Shown here in pieces: positions 1 through 10,883 of a DNA stretch of 64,000 bases. Position numbers and translations under genes: made by a program. Source of the stretch: Rachycentron canadum (taxonomy: Eukaryota; Chordata; Actinopteri; Carangiformes; Rachycentridae); the NCBI GenBank assembly GCA_038496675.1, contig CM076668.1:16976108-17040107 (forward strand), given 5' to 3'. How positions within the stretch are numbered: position 1 is the stretch's first letter; every line of letters begins with the position of its first letter. Under the pieces are notes generated by a model. That model made no database searches and had not been told where the DNA came from. It saw only the letters and a list, made by a program, of their open reading frames with translations.

Positions 1-246
1 ATCCATTGTTCTTTATTTTACCGTTGTCAACAACAGCTATGCTTGTCATCTGTCATGAATAAGTCAGCATGACCAAAGCACTGATCGCATGCTATTGACC
101 ACCAACCCCCCCTCACCAAACAACTCCCATTAGCTCTGTTTGTTGTATTGACTGTAAAAAACCTTGTAAAACTAGACTAGCGCGAGCCTGCTGTGACATG
201 TGCGTGGATGTGTGTCCTCACGAGTGTGTTCATATATGTTTAACAG

Positions 247-3200
247 TGCCTATGAGCAGAAAAGGGCTGCAGGAGGAGCCAAGAGCTCCTGCCCAGGGAC
301 CCCCATGTCTTCCATGCAGCAGCATTACTCCCCGAAACCCGCCACAGCCGGACGGCCCGATGCTGGCTACATGAACCCTGCTGCCACCTCCCAGCCACTG
401 CCCAGCAACAGTTACACCATTAACACCAGGTGACACACACAAAAAAAAAAAAAAAAAAAAATCCTGGCAGCAGCTGTGACTGAAATTTTACCACATGGTT
501 GATATTTTACAATAGCTATTAAAGAAACTGAGTGAGCACTGAGAGGATGGAGATCTGCTGTTGATGACATTATGACTGTAGACACTGAGGCTCATATGGT
601 TATATTAGTGCTAACCCTAATATAATAATAATATGATTATATAAATAATAAATGTATAATTCTGTTGTATAAATTTTCATGGACAATTTTATCTCATTAT
701 TTTAAAGGTGCATCGTCTAATATAAAAGCATTAGATCTAACCTGAGCTGCTGCATCTAATTTCTCTGCTCCAGGTATCAGGGCCCTTCAGGAGACCCCAT
801 GTGCCCACAGTTCCCCCCACCGGGGCAGGCTTTTCAGCGCATGGCATCTGCACCAGCCGGACATAGCAGCGGTGGAGCCGGTGGTGGTGGAGGACCAGGG
901 GGTGGAGGAGGCGGCGGGGGCGGGGGAGGAGGTGGCGGCGGTGGTGGTGGTGGTAGTGGGGGTTATCATCGGCAGCACTCTGACCCCTGCATGCCCTACC
1001 TGCAGCAGAGCTTTAAGCAAGAATACCTGGACCCATTGTATGAGCGGGCGGCTCACATGGCGGGCCCTGGGCACGGGAGTGGACACGGCCACGGATCTCA
1101 CCCCCACCCACATCCACAGCCACACCCACATCCACACAGGTTCCCACCAGCCCACATGATGGTCAAGCAGGAGCCCACAGACTACACCTACGAACCTGGT
1201 GAGTGATACAAACTACTCACTGTATTTTAAAATGATGCTGGAGACTTTTGGCTTCATATCCAGTCTGGGAGGAGAATCTAGGGGATTATTTTTCACATTA
1301 GTCGATTAATTATTGAGCCTATGAAATATCAAAAAGAAAGAAAAACAGCTTTCTCAAATTTGAGGGGCTAGAACCAGCAAATGCTTGACTTTATTTAGTT
1401 GTTGAGTTTATAAAATGAATAACTATTTGACTAATTGTTTTAGTCCCAATGCAGAATATTCAATTATCTCTCAGACTGGGGATCACAAAGTAGAAGTAAT
1501 GGCAGATACTTTGGTTCATCACTTGGGAGGAATAGAGAAACATAAAGGGTGAACATCACTTCAGACTAACTTGTGGCATAAAATCAAGTTTCAGCAGAGT
1601 GAAGCAAACACAGCATGTTCCTGTAGAGAGTTTTGATTATTCATTTGTCAAGGGATATTTGAATTGCATTCTGTCTCAGAAAAAGGCCCTATAAAGACAA
1701 ACCCTCCCCAGAGAGCACAGCTAACTCAAGAACAAAATGTCCAAATGGCAAACAAACTTCTTCACTGTATGAAGACTCCTACCCAATTCCCTCCCCGCCT
1801 CCAAAACTCCTCCTTTCAACTCTCTGACACTTTGCAAAGAAATACTTTTTTTTTTCTGCTTCAGCTACACTTCTCCCTCCTTCCTTGCTCTCAGTGAGAG
1901 AGAGACAGAGAGCGAGAGAGAGAGAGAGAGAGAGAGAGGCAGAGGAATTTCATTGAGAAAATGGAGGGCACTGGAAAGACTAGAGTCCCTGGTGGAGTGC
2001 TCCAGGGTTTCAGGTTGCACCAGCGGCTTCCTTTTTCTGCAGGCAGATGAACTCATAATGGAAAAATGAGCGTGGCCGCAGTAACCCGAACCTCTCACTG
2101 GCTGGGCTTTGGGAGTGGGTGAGGGGGAGGGAGTGGTAGAAGTGGTGGGGTGATGGGTGCGGGGTGGAGTTGGGTAGCCTGCTCAGGGGCTTTAACAACA
2201 AGCGCAACCACTGGAGAGAGAAACCAGCTCCTCTGCTTTGCTCCGAGTTTAAAACAAGACGGAGTGAGAACACTCCACATACATTCACTCACCTGTATTA
2301 GAGCTGCAGGACTGATTCCCACTGGGCCTCCATGCAAACTGGTGGATGGCCACAGGGGATGCCTTCCAGCACTGAAACCAGCACACTCTGCAAAATAACA
2401 ACCCCAGGAAGAGCAACCAAAATTTTTTCACCCACTATGTTTTTATACGCTCACCTTTGATTTCGGGGGTGGCGGATACCACTGACAAGGAATCACACAA
2501 CCTTGAGAAAGACAGAGGCAAAGTACAAAAGGATGTTTTTCTGTGGATAACTGCTGGGAGGAGGAGAAAGTTGAAATTGGTGGGGTTTCCTGTGTCTCTG
2601 ATATGAGCTTTGACCAACTGCAGGAGCAGATCAGACATGAAAGATCAGAGTTTATCATTCTTCTTTTGTTGCAGAGCTCGACTGTTTCTACAAAGGCGCC
2701 ACACTTTTCATGCGCGAGGCGGTGCGGGGTTACAGGGGCTGAACATTTGGATACTTTTTGTCAAACTAATGTCTGGAGAACATGAATCAATTTCACTCAA
2801 TCCTCCCTTCATTATTATTACTAGACGTCCTTGAGCTGAGCTTCTAAATCCCCAGTGTGTAGAACTGTTTGTATTCAGACGATGATGTGGGGCAAAAATA
2901 AAAACATTAATTTCTTGAAGGGATTAGTCATGGGATTCCAGGTAGTCTTTAAAAAAATATAATGGAAAGCATGGGTATATAATGAGAAACCTTAATCTAC
3001 CACCACATAAATAGAATAATTAAAATTTAATTAGTAAACCCAGGAAAAATATAGTTTCTTTCAGGCAGTTAATTAGATCATTTGTGTTTAAGACTTCATC
3101 CCTGCCAATAAATCATATGCATTTAAATGGTTTATAAAAGCGTCACTGCCAAATTGGCTCCAGCGAGTGTTGATTTATTATGTCATTCGTTTATGGTCAT

Positions 3201-6200
3201 TTAATTGAAAGAAAAATGTGTCTCAAATTGTATGGTAGAGGGGAAATGCTAATAGAGCAAAGGGGTGTATTGAAGAAATCTGTGTCCAAAGACAACAACA
3301 CTAGTGTTTTCTTTTATGACAGACAAATGCCAAAGTGCATAAGGAGGCTAAAGAAAGAGACTCCTAGAAAAATGTCATCCCATCATGTAATCACTGCTAT
3401 TGTGTCGCATGAAAGACAGAAAATGGTCATGCCACTCAGTGAACAATTAACCCTGGTGCTCTAACACCCAATCTGCCCATCACTCCCTGGTGGGGGCCCT
3501 GCCATTTCTGGCAGACGTATTATTTACAGTATGATCGAGTGCCGCTGCCCCGGAATGGAGGGTTTGATTTTCCCCACTGGCATCTTATCACGGTTGCAGC
3601 ACTGCAGCTGCATTCCCCAGGAGTGAGTCACAGCCAGAGCCAGAGGCAAAGAGCTGCACCTATCAGTTTTTATTCTCTCGCTTGTCTCATTCATAACAGT
3701 TGACAGACAAAACGGACAAACACATACAGAATAGTCAGCGGCACGCCTTTTTTTCATAAAGCACATTCACACAAAAGGTGAGCAGAGCAGCTACAGGAAA
3801 TTGAACATAATGCTCTTGGAGTGCTCACTATAACACATTAAATGTGAGTTGCAAGTGTCCCAGCCTGTACAGAATTTCGCCCGAAGGTTCATGAGGAAGG
3901 AATGAAATCTATTTCGGTGAATGCGGCTATTTGAGACAGTCAAAGATGTGCCCAGACAAAGTGCAGACACTGTATACTGTACTGCTTTTCTGGTTTGGTG
4001 AAGGTGCTTGTTCATGGCCTAAAAATACCGCCAGAGACAAGAGAAGAGATATGATAAATGCAGCATTTGTCCTTGCAATGCTCAGGATAATCGCACAAAA
4101 TGTCTGTACAGTAAACCTCAGAGAGCAACAAGCCTGGGTTTTCAAACCTCAATTCAAACTTGGAGTGATTATTATTTAATCATTAATCCCTTTAACTGAT
4201 GGTTCTCAAAACACAGTTTTGGTCAGAAAAAGGTGAAAAATCTGATTTTGTATCTGCCTGTGTTTCTGTCACAGATGTGCCTGGATGCCCCTCAATGTAC
4301 CACCACAGTGAGGGCTACCCAAACCCCCAGCACAGCAATGAAGGTAATCATAAATTTCTATTCTATTCTATTCTATAATAGAATATATTTATATTTCTAG
4401 ACTTTGTTGCCCCTGTAGAAGCCTTTGTCAAATTCTGTCAGTATTGTACGGTCACATTTGTCCAATCTCCTCCTCTTCATCCCTTTGTCTGCTTTGAGCC
4501 CTCATTGGTTAGAGCTCTGTGGTCATTGGCTAACCGGCGTAGAGTGTTCGTGTTTCCATTGGCTAACCAGCGGTGTGCCTATGTTTCCATTGGCAGAGGC
4601 TCTGGGCTCACCCCTGCCTCAAGAATCCCTGAATAAACATAACTCCTGGAAAAAACACTTATTCCCCCAGCGAAAAAGGAAAACAATCCTTCCTCTTGCC
4701 TCCCATTGTTTGTCTCACCATTTTGGGTGATTCAAATTCCCATTTGCCATTTGTGCTCAGAACATAGGTGCTTTAGAAAGACTCTGAAAGGCCTGATAGA
4801 TGTTACAAAAAAGTTAATTGGCCCTAAAACTGGGAGAAAAGATCCAAGACCCTTTAAATGTTTCCACTATGAAATCCTTCCCCTGTTAGTGAAGTGCGCT
4901 GGTTCAGTTTTGTAAAAGAAGAGTACACACTTATTGGCTTAACATTATTCATGCGTGAATAGGTCCTTGTATTTTGTTGGGGTTGGTATTCAAAGCTTGG
5001 CACAGATCCAAAATGAACAACGTAATTGTACTCGGATCAAGGCCCCTTGAAACCTAAGCACAATTCTCCCCTTGTCTTCCAGGCTATCTGTTCGAGAATG
5101 ACTCTCGTGTGGTTCCAGAGAAGTTCGAAGGTAGGCCTGACGTGCCCATAAATCCCTCTAAACTCACACACACAGTTTCATTCACACGCCACAGTCTACT
5201 CTGGTGAGGTTTTAGTGGGATGACAGCGATATAGGAGAGGAACACTAGCCGTACAGTCACCCACTCCAATCTCTATACCTGACGGTCATCTTATATAGAT
5301 GCAGAGATCCTTGTGTAAGAGGTACATGGGTCTTTGTGTACTCAGAAACTTAGTTAGTGGGTTTGGTTTCTCCGTGCACACAATGTAGGGCTCCCCTGTC
5401 ACAGTGAGAACATAGACATACAGTCTCCTATGGTGTTGTTGGTGATTGACACTAAAGGAGATTGAGTGGAGAGCCCAGAGGGTGTCAGCGCTGGTTGAAC
5501 CAGTGAAGTGTACAAGTTCTCTGAGATACAACAGCAGTAACTTAGCACAGCCTCTCATGTTCCCACACTTGTGTACAACATATCCAATAACCAGTAAACA
5601 ACCGAGAACCAAACACGAATCAGTGTCTTTTTACATCCATTTAGCTTCACACAGCCGTCTTTCCCATCCACTTTTAATGCTGTTTGTTTCATCTCTCGGT
5701 CCTCTGCCTTTCTGTTTCTGTCTTCACTCAACACACTGCTGCCTTTTTAGTGATAAGCCGATGTTAGTAAGCAGCTCATTCAGTTTACGTCAGTTTGCAA
5801 ACATGAAACATCAGATTAGATGACCTGCTGATGCACTAGCCCCTCTAGAATTCAGATGCTTTGCAGCTGTTACAAGTCAACTTTTGTTATTTTAACATGT
5901 AACGTAAGAACCATTGTAGATCTTAATTCAATGATTGAAGCTTAATGGTCTGATGTAGATGAATTTGCTGAAAACGTATCTAATATCTTATAAACTTGGC
6001 TAAATCACAGTGCTACAAAGCTACAAAGCCATTTGAGTCACATCAGTTCAGTAACAGTCACTCTTTGATGCAAAGAAAGCATTTTGATGTGTATGACTAT
6101 AGGCCATGAATGTGCTGACCCCCAGTCTATTTTCTCCTGGTCCCAGGTGAGGTCAAGCAGGAGGGGGGTGGCGTTTTTCGTGAGGGCACACCTTACCAGC

Positions 6201-8366
6201 GCCGTGGCTCTTTGCAGCTCTGGCAGTTCCTGGTGGCCCTGCTGGACGACCCGGGCAATGCCCACTTCATCGCCTGGACCGGCCGCGGCATGGAGTTCAA
6301 ACTCATTGAACCTGAAGAGGTATGTCTGAACCCACCGTGTCTTTCATCAAAGACTTTTGTTCATTATTCTGACACAACCTTAACTGGAAAAACAGCTGTT
6401 GTGGACTGGTGTCATACAGAAATTCACTGATTAAAGCAGACTACTTTAAAGAGGTGAATAGGTGCAGTATCCCTGTTTAGAGCAGATCATTTGCTGTATC
6501 TTAACTAATGAGTAATAAACAGAGATAAACACAGAAACACCATAATATTTTTTAAAGACATTTTGAGGCTTGAATTTGGTTTCACAGCTAACAGCTCACA
6601 TTCTGATGTTCACTGAAGCCAGCAATTCCAGTGTGAAAGGCTGAGACTCCTGTTAAGAAAATGCAGTCACTGTCGTTTATTGAAACTTTTTTTTTTTTTT
6701 TTTTAAACCACTATGGCTGTTGGTTAGATATTAAGGTCAAAACAAATGAATTTGGATTTTGACAGAGAAGCTGGGATCTTACAGCCATTCATTTTGTAAT
6801 AGCACCACTTTACATCATGATCATGGCTGCTTGGTGTGAACCCAAAATAGCTTTCTTGCTCTGTATTGTTGCATTGAATGATATCCTCTCTGGGCCATAT
6901 ATTATTTCTCATTTTTTATGTAAGGGCTAAATGGACATACCATTTAAAATGCACCAATATTACCTTTGGTCTATATTACTGTAAGGGGCTTATCAAGGGA
7001 TAGTGGAGAAGTGTTGATAGAGATCATTACGCTAATATAAATCTGATAAGGCCAGCAGAGGAGTTATTCTCGGAATGGATTCATGTTAGCAGGGTTTTAA
7101 GGCGCTACCTAGATTAGAGCGATTAGAAGTGAGATTTGGCCACTTTCCTCGTAGCTCTATTCTCTGATCCATCTTCCATTAGTTCCCCATTCATTATTCA
7201 ACACATGAAACGCTGGATTGATAAATGAAGGACAAGCGCTATCACAGAATCACCCAATACCCCGATTCTCTCTCACCTCCTCACATTTCTGTAGTCGAGA
7301 CATTTTTGCTATGTTTAAGTCTGCAATTTGATTGGGACTATCAGACAGGGTCCATTTAGGTGGGTCCTAATACTGAGAGGGCAACACTGTGTTTTCCATT
7401 ATCTTTTTACTGTACATTAATAATGAATGGGGGTAAGAGTTTTACAAGAGCAATTAGGGTTGAGAGCACACTCAGAGATCAAACAGGGCTGCTGGCTGGA
7501 TGGCCACTGTGGGATACAACCTGTCTCCTCATGAGTCATGAATCCCCCCTCCCCCAGCTTTACACTTTCTTCCAGTGTCTGAGATGTTTGTCAACATGAA
7601 GCGCGTTCATTGAGATTCATTGAGATGCTAATTTCCTATCCGAGTTAGTGGTCCCTCGTCAGCTGAGAGTTCAGTTCTGTGCTTCATGGTCTGCCTCTGA
7701 CAACCAGCCATGACTCTTATTTCACTGCGAACACTGTGGGACTCTGGTTGCATTCAAGTGGTAATGGGTTACATAAAAAGGAAGTGAATCCACATGTGAG
7801 GACTCGCCCTGGTCTTGGCATGTTGACGCTGTTGTGTTGAAGAGCAGCGAGGACTTTGACTTGTCACCGAGGACCCCTAGTGGTCACATCTTGAAATTAG
7901 AAACAACTGCGTCTGATAATGATTTTGGGAATATGGACCTCAGGATATAAAAAAAAAAAAAAAAAGCGCTGACGCAAACAATTCTCCACTGTTGACGTGT
8001 CATTTGAATAAAGGCTTTATTTTCAAAAGTATAGAAATGACCACTCATGTTTAAATGAACCTCAATAGAGCTGTACTATGCCATAAGTGTAACCACAATC
8101 ATTTCCTTTTCTGCTGTCTCCTCCCCTCCTCGGCCTCTTCTTTCTCCCTCTCCTCAGGTTGCCAGGCTGTGGGGTATGCAGAAGAACCGTCCAGCCATGA
8201 ACTATGACAAGCTCAGTCGCTCTCTGCGCTATTACTACGAGAAGGGAATCATGCAGAAGGTACAAAACACTCAGATTTTTAAGTTGTCCATGGTTTGACA
8301 ATGGCCACAAAACTTTGTTTTCTTAAGTTTCCTTCCATATCATGGCCACATATGTGTGTGTGTGTA

Positions 8367-8419
<53 letters not shown>

Positions 8420-9669
8420 ATGTTAATGGTTAACATCAGTTAAAATAATTACAAAAACTACTAGGTTGGTCAATTGTGAAAAATCCTCTGGGTCTTTTAC
8501 TAGGCCATCAAGTCTGCAGTTCTAAATGTTAGAAAGTCATGCATAAAAGGTTTTTACAACAACCAATCAAGTCTGCAGTTGTAAACAAGCTGCGAATAAA
8601 TGGACTGTGATCCAGATGCTCTGCACAACTTTTCCAGAGATTAAGTGGTTGAATGGTTCACTAGGGGGGTCTTGACTTCAAGGATTAGCCAAAAACTCAA
8701 ATGCAAATTATGTTGGAGGAGGATAAACACGAGTCAGAGACACTTTTCCCACTGCCTGGCCACCCAAAAAATCCTTATTAATGGTTCATAACTGATAGAA
8801 ATGGTTCATTAAAGACAATGATTCCAATTTCTAATCTCTTTATGAAGTAGAAAGTGGACCTGTTCTAGTTACCCTACTATGAAACATATGGAATGCAACA
8901 ATATGAAGGTAAACTTAACTACATAGATTTAATGAGAGCAAAAGTTTAAAATACTAACTTTTAGAAAAAAGGACACATATATAGAGATTTAACTTCTACT
9001 TTTTTTCCATCTCTTGGGCATCAAACTATGACCTTCATCTCATTTTGTATCATTAAAACGGCAACCTGCTGCTATATTCAACGTTAAGATACGATAGAAA
9101 AATGTGTCTAGCATGAAATGAATAAAGCGAAGGAGTTTCAGTGGCCATACTTGCATATTTGGTTTAAAGGTGTGTGGTATGCGAGTCAAATAAAATGCTG
9201 ATTAATCTCACGAAATCACCATCAATCGCAGCTTTTGTCTGATGATAACTGGGTCACTGCACTTGTGACGCAGCTCTGATCCTCCACTGGATATCTAAAT
9301 ATAGACAGTAAGAGATGTGTTGTGCACCTCTGTAACTCAAAGTCTGCACACCTGAAAATAAGAGATGAGGGTTTTGTTTTTTTTTTACATGCATTCCTAT
9401 ATGACTCAAGCCATCCCCTCTCTCTCTCTCTCTCTCTCCAGGTGGCAGGGGAGCGCTATGTTTACAAGTTTGTTTGTGAGCCCGAGGCCCTCATCTCCCT
9501 GGCCTTCCCCGACAATCAGCGGCCCAGCCTGAAGGCCGAGTTCGAGCGCTACGTCAACGAGGAGGACACAGTGCCCCTGTCCCACCTGGACGAGGGTGTG
9601 CCCTACACCACAGAACAAGCCCCCCAAAACATGGGCCCCCAGCCCTACTCCAAAGGCTACATGTACTAA
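247..9669 (+). CDS. etv4: ETS translocation variant 4 (PEA3), 3' seven exons; 5' end off the window
   Basis: This is a nuclear ETS-family transcription factor that binds GGAA-core sites, typically as an FGF/ERK-responsive activator. Exons: 247-429, 774-1198, 4275-4343, 5083-5130, 6147-6319, 8158-8259 and 9442-9669 (TAA 9667-9669). All junctions are GT-AG and in phase, giving 408 visible codons. Order: a Pro/Ser/Gln-rich middle, a 19-Gly run, a His-Pro tract, the SFKQEYLDPLYE block, the VVPEKFEG linker, then an ETS domain from LQLWQFLVALL through SRSLRYYYEKG to VYKFVCEP, and a short tail ending SKGYMY. The tail EEDTVPLSHLDE fits ETV4 (or ETV1) better than ETV5; the dhx8 neighbour supports ETV4. 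The N-terminal acidic activation domain and start codon lie left of base 1. Three psi-K-x-E motifs (FKQE, VKQE, VKQE) are likely SUMO sites, known for human ETV4 and inferred here. Confidence 0.93.
774..1198 (+). CDS. etv4: etv4 exon with poly-Gly and His-Pro expansions
   Basis: The acceptor cag lies at 771-773 and the donor gt at 1199. The exon encodes a Met/Pro/Gln-rich start, a Gly-rich stretch with 19 uninterrupted Gly codons (898-954, mixed GGN codons), the conserved PEA3 segment around QQSFKQEYLDPLYE, then Gly-His and His-Pro repeats (about 1066-1140) and MVKQEPTDY. The PEA3 blocks on either side anchor the frame. Human ETV4 has only a few Gly at this point, so the low-complexity segments are lineage-specific insertions in a disordered region. 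Other frames through this GC-rich exon are also open; they are shadows. Confidence 0.9.
1199..4274 (+). other. etv4 intron, 3.1 kb
   Basis: No exon or RNA gene was recognised. It holds a (GA)n microsatellite at about 1895-1938, a GC-richer stretch around 2090-2400, and an AT-rich block at about 3060-3165 with homeodomain-type TTAATTA cores that looks non-random and could be a conserved non-coding element. Confidence 0.6.
1895..1938. repeat. (GA)n microsatellite
   Basis: GA dinucleotide run with two interruptions in the second etv4 intron of the window. Confidence 0.9.
6147..6319 (+). CDS. etv4: etv4 exon, first half of ETS domain
   Basis: The donor after GAAGAG is at 6320. The exon encodes the EVKQEG motif, FREGTPYQRRGS, then ETS helix 1 and strands from LQLWQFLVALLDD through HFIAWTGRGMEFKLIEPEEV. 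This is the conserved N-terminal half of the winged helix-turn-helix, including the Trp residues of the hydrophobic core. Confidence 0.95.
6320..8157 (+). other. etv4 intron with a GATA-motif cluster
   Basis: No coding exon was seen. The intron contains poly-T at about 6687-6704, a candidate regulatory block at 6985-7250 with five WGATAR matches, and a poly-A run near 7950-7965. Confidence 0.55.
6990..7244. promoter_or_regulatory. Candidate intronic enhancer: cluster of five GATA sites
   Basis: WGATAR matches occur at 6990-6995 (minus), 7015-7020, 7044-7049, 7219-7224 and 7239-7244 (minus). About half a match is expected by chance in 255 bases. The block has balanced composition and no microsatellites, unlike the flanking intron. 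Enhancer function is an inference from motif density alone. Confidence 0.3.
8158..8259 (+). CDS. etv4: etv4 exon, ETS recognition helix
   Basis: This 102-base exon has phase-0 boundaries and encodes ARLWGMQKNRPAMNYDKLSR followed by SLRYYYEKGIMQK. The segment SRSLRYYY carries the two Arg residues that, in ETS family structures, contact the GGAA core. It is essentially identical to vertebrate PEA3 proteins. Confidence 0.96.
8260..9441 (+). other. etv4 last intron
   Basis: It contains a (TA)n microsatellite at 8372-8417 and ends in a (CT)n run (about 9417-9439) that doubles as the polypyrimidine tract of the terminal acceptor. No other feature was recognised. Confidence 0.6.
8372..8417. repeat. 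(TA)n microsatellite
   Basis: About 23 TA units in the last etv4 intron, preceded by a short (TG)n. Confidence 0.95.
9442..9669 (+). CDS. etv4: etv4 terminal coding exon
   Basis: The acceptor is formed directly by a (CT)n run ending ccag at 9441. The exon encodes the end of the ETS domain (VAGERYVYKFVCEPEALISL), the autoinhibitory C-terminal flank with NEEDTVPLSHLDEG, and the tail PQPYSKGYMY before TAA at 9667-9669. Confidence 0.96.
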   Translation: MAGERYVYKFVCEPEALISLAFPDNQRPSLKAEFERYVNEEDTVPLSHLDEGVPYTTEQAPQNMGPQPYSKGYMY

Positions 9670-9926
9670 AGCCAGCCCCACCCTCTCCACTTTCTCCCCG
9701 CCTTCAGAAATCTTCCTGTTGTACCAACCCATCATCATACACACCCTGAAACCCCATGCACCTCTTGCACATGCCTACCCCATTCACTTGTATATAAGGC
9801 TATGGTGTTTTTGTTTTAAATTAATCTCATTAGGGATTTTTTTTGTTTTGTTTTTAAGAGCTGCATTCCTCTCACATCTGAGGCCTATTCAATCCATAAA
9901 CATGACTGTGGTTGAAGAGATTGCTT

Positions 9927-9932
9927 AATAAA
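9927..9932 (+). terminator. etv4 polyadenylation signal (AATAAA)
   Basis: A canonical AATAAA lies 258 bases past the etv4 stop, followed by a T/GT-rich stretch near 9967-9987 that could serve as the downstream element. It implies a 3' UTR of roughly 280 bases. Confidence 0.7.
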
Positions 9933-10883
9933 TACCCATAATAATACCCAAACTGAAGTCCAGACTGTTCTTTTCTGTGTTTTTGTTATGAGCCACATGT
10001 GGGTATTTCACCTTTTTATGAGCAAGGAGGATTATAGTGGGCTGAAACCATTTTGTAATAATTATGATCCAACCGTTCAGGCTGTTTAAAAGGAATTATA
10101 GCCCATTTTAGGAAACATGCTTAATTGCGTTCTTACCTGGAGTCAGATGAGAAGATTGACACCCCTTATATCTGTACAATAAATATTAAACTATCGCCAG
10201 CAGCTGGTTAAGTTTAACTTAATATAAAGATGGAAATGGGTATACAGTTAGCCTAGCTCACGTTTACACTGGTGCTCATACAGCGTGAACTACAACATGT
10301 TGTACGAGCTTGTAGGGACATTTAAAGGCTAGCTGTGTAACCCATTTCCAGTCATTGTGCTAAGATAAACTAACTAGCTACTAGCAGTATTTCAAAGTTC
10401 CCACTATTCCTTTAACTGAAACATCAAATGGTCTTAACACCTTAAATGTCAATTGAATAAATATTTCATGTTTGCCAATGTTCACATTCACAAGATGGCC
10501 AATTAAGACGCAGCAGCAGATAAGTGTATTCAGTGTTTATCTGCAATGACGAAAAACCAATGTCAATGATTGCATTGATTATTGCAAATCTAAATTGTCT
10601 ATAGGTTATGGATTTTCATAGAAAATAAAGTATAGGAAATATTTACCAGCTCAAATGTAATCAATACCTAATGATTGAAGTGACATAGCTATCAAGGCTA
10701 AGTAAATAATTACTTTTGAGTATAGAAACAATCCTCTTCCATAAGACAATTCTTTAAGGTTTAAATAACATTTGGCTGACTGTTTAGTTTTCACAGAGCA
10801 AACAAACCAAAGTGTCTTTTCCAGCCATTAACTGGCTCCATGTGCTCTACACTATGTCCACCTGGTATAAGCTTGACGCGTCC
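9933..10883. other. Convergent etv4 / dhx8-A spacer
   Basis: AT-rich DNA between two 3' ends. I find no ORF of substance. Scanning the minus strand I found no AATAAA or ATTAAA hexamer downstream of the dhx8-A stop, only variants such as CATAAA (10015-10020) and GATAAA (near 10536). The 3' end of dhx8-A is therefore undefined. Confidence 0.55.

Noticed and set aside
787..1155. A minus-strand open frame of 122 codons over the etv4 poly-Gly exon
   Set aside because: It is antisense to the GC-rich Gly/His tract; the sense frame joins in phase to conserved PEA3 exons.
247..9669. Assignment as etv1 or etv5 instead of etv4
   Set aside because: The C-terminal DTVPLSHLDE and tail fit ETV4 better than ETV5, and dhx8 adjacency is diagnostic of the ETV4 locus; ETV1 is less likely but cannot be excluded on the tail alone.
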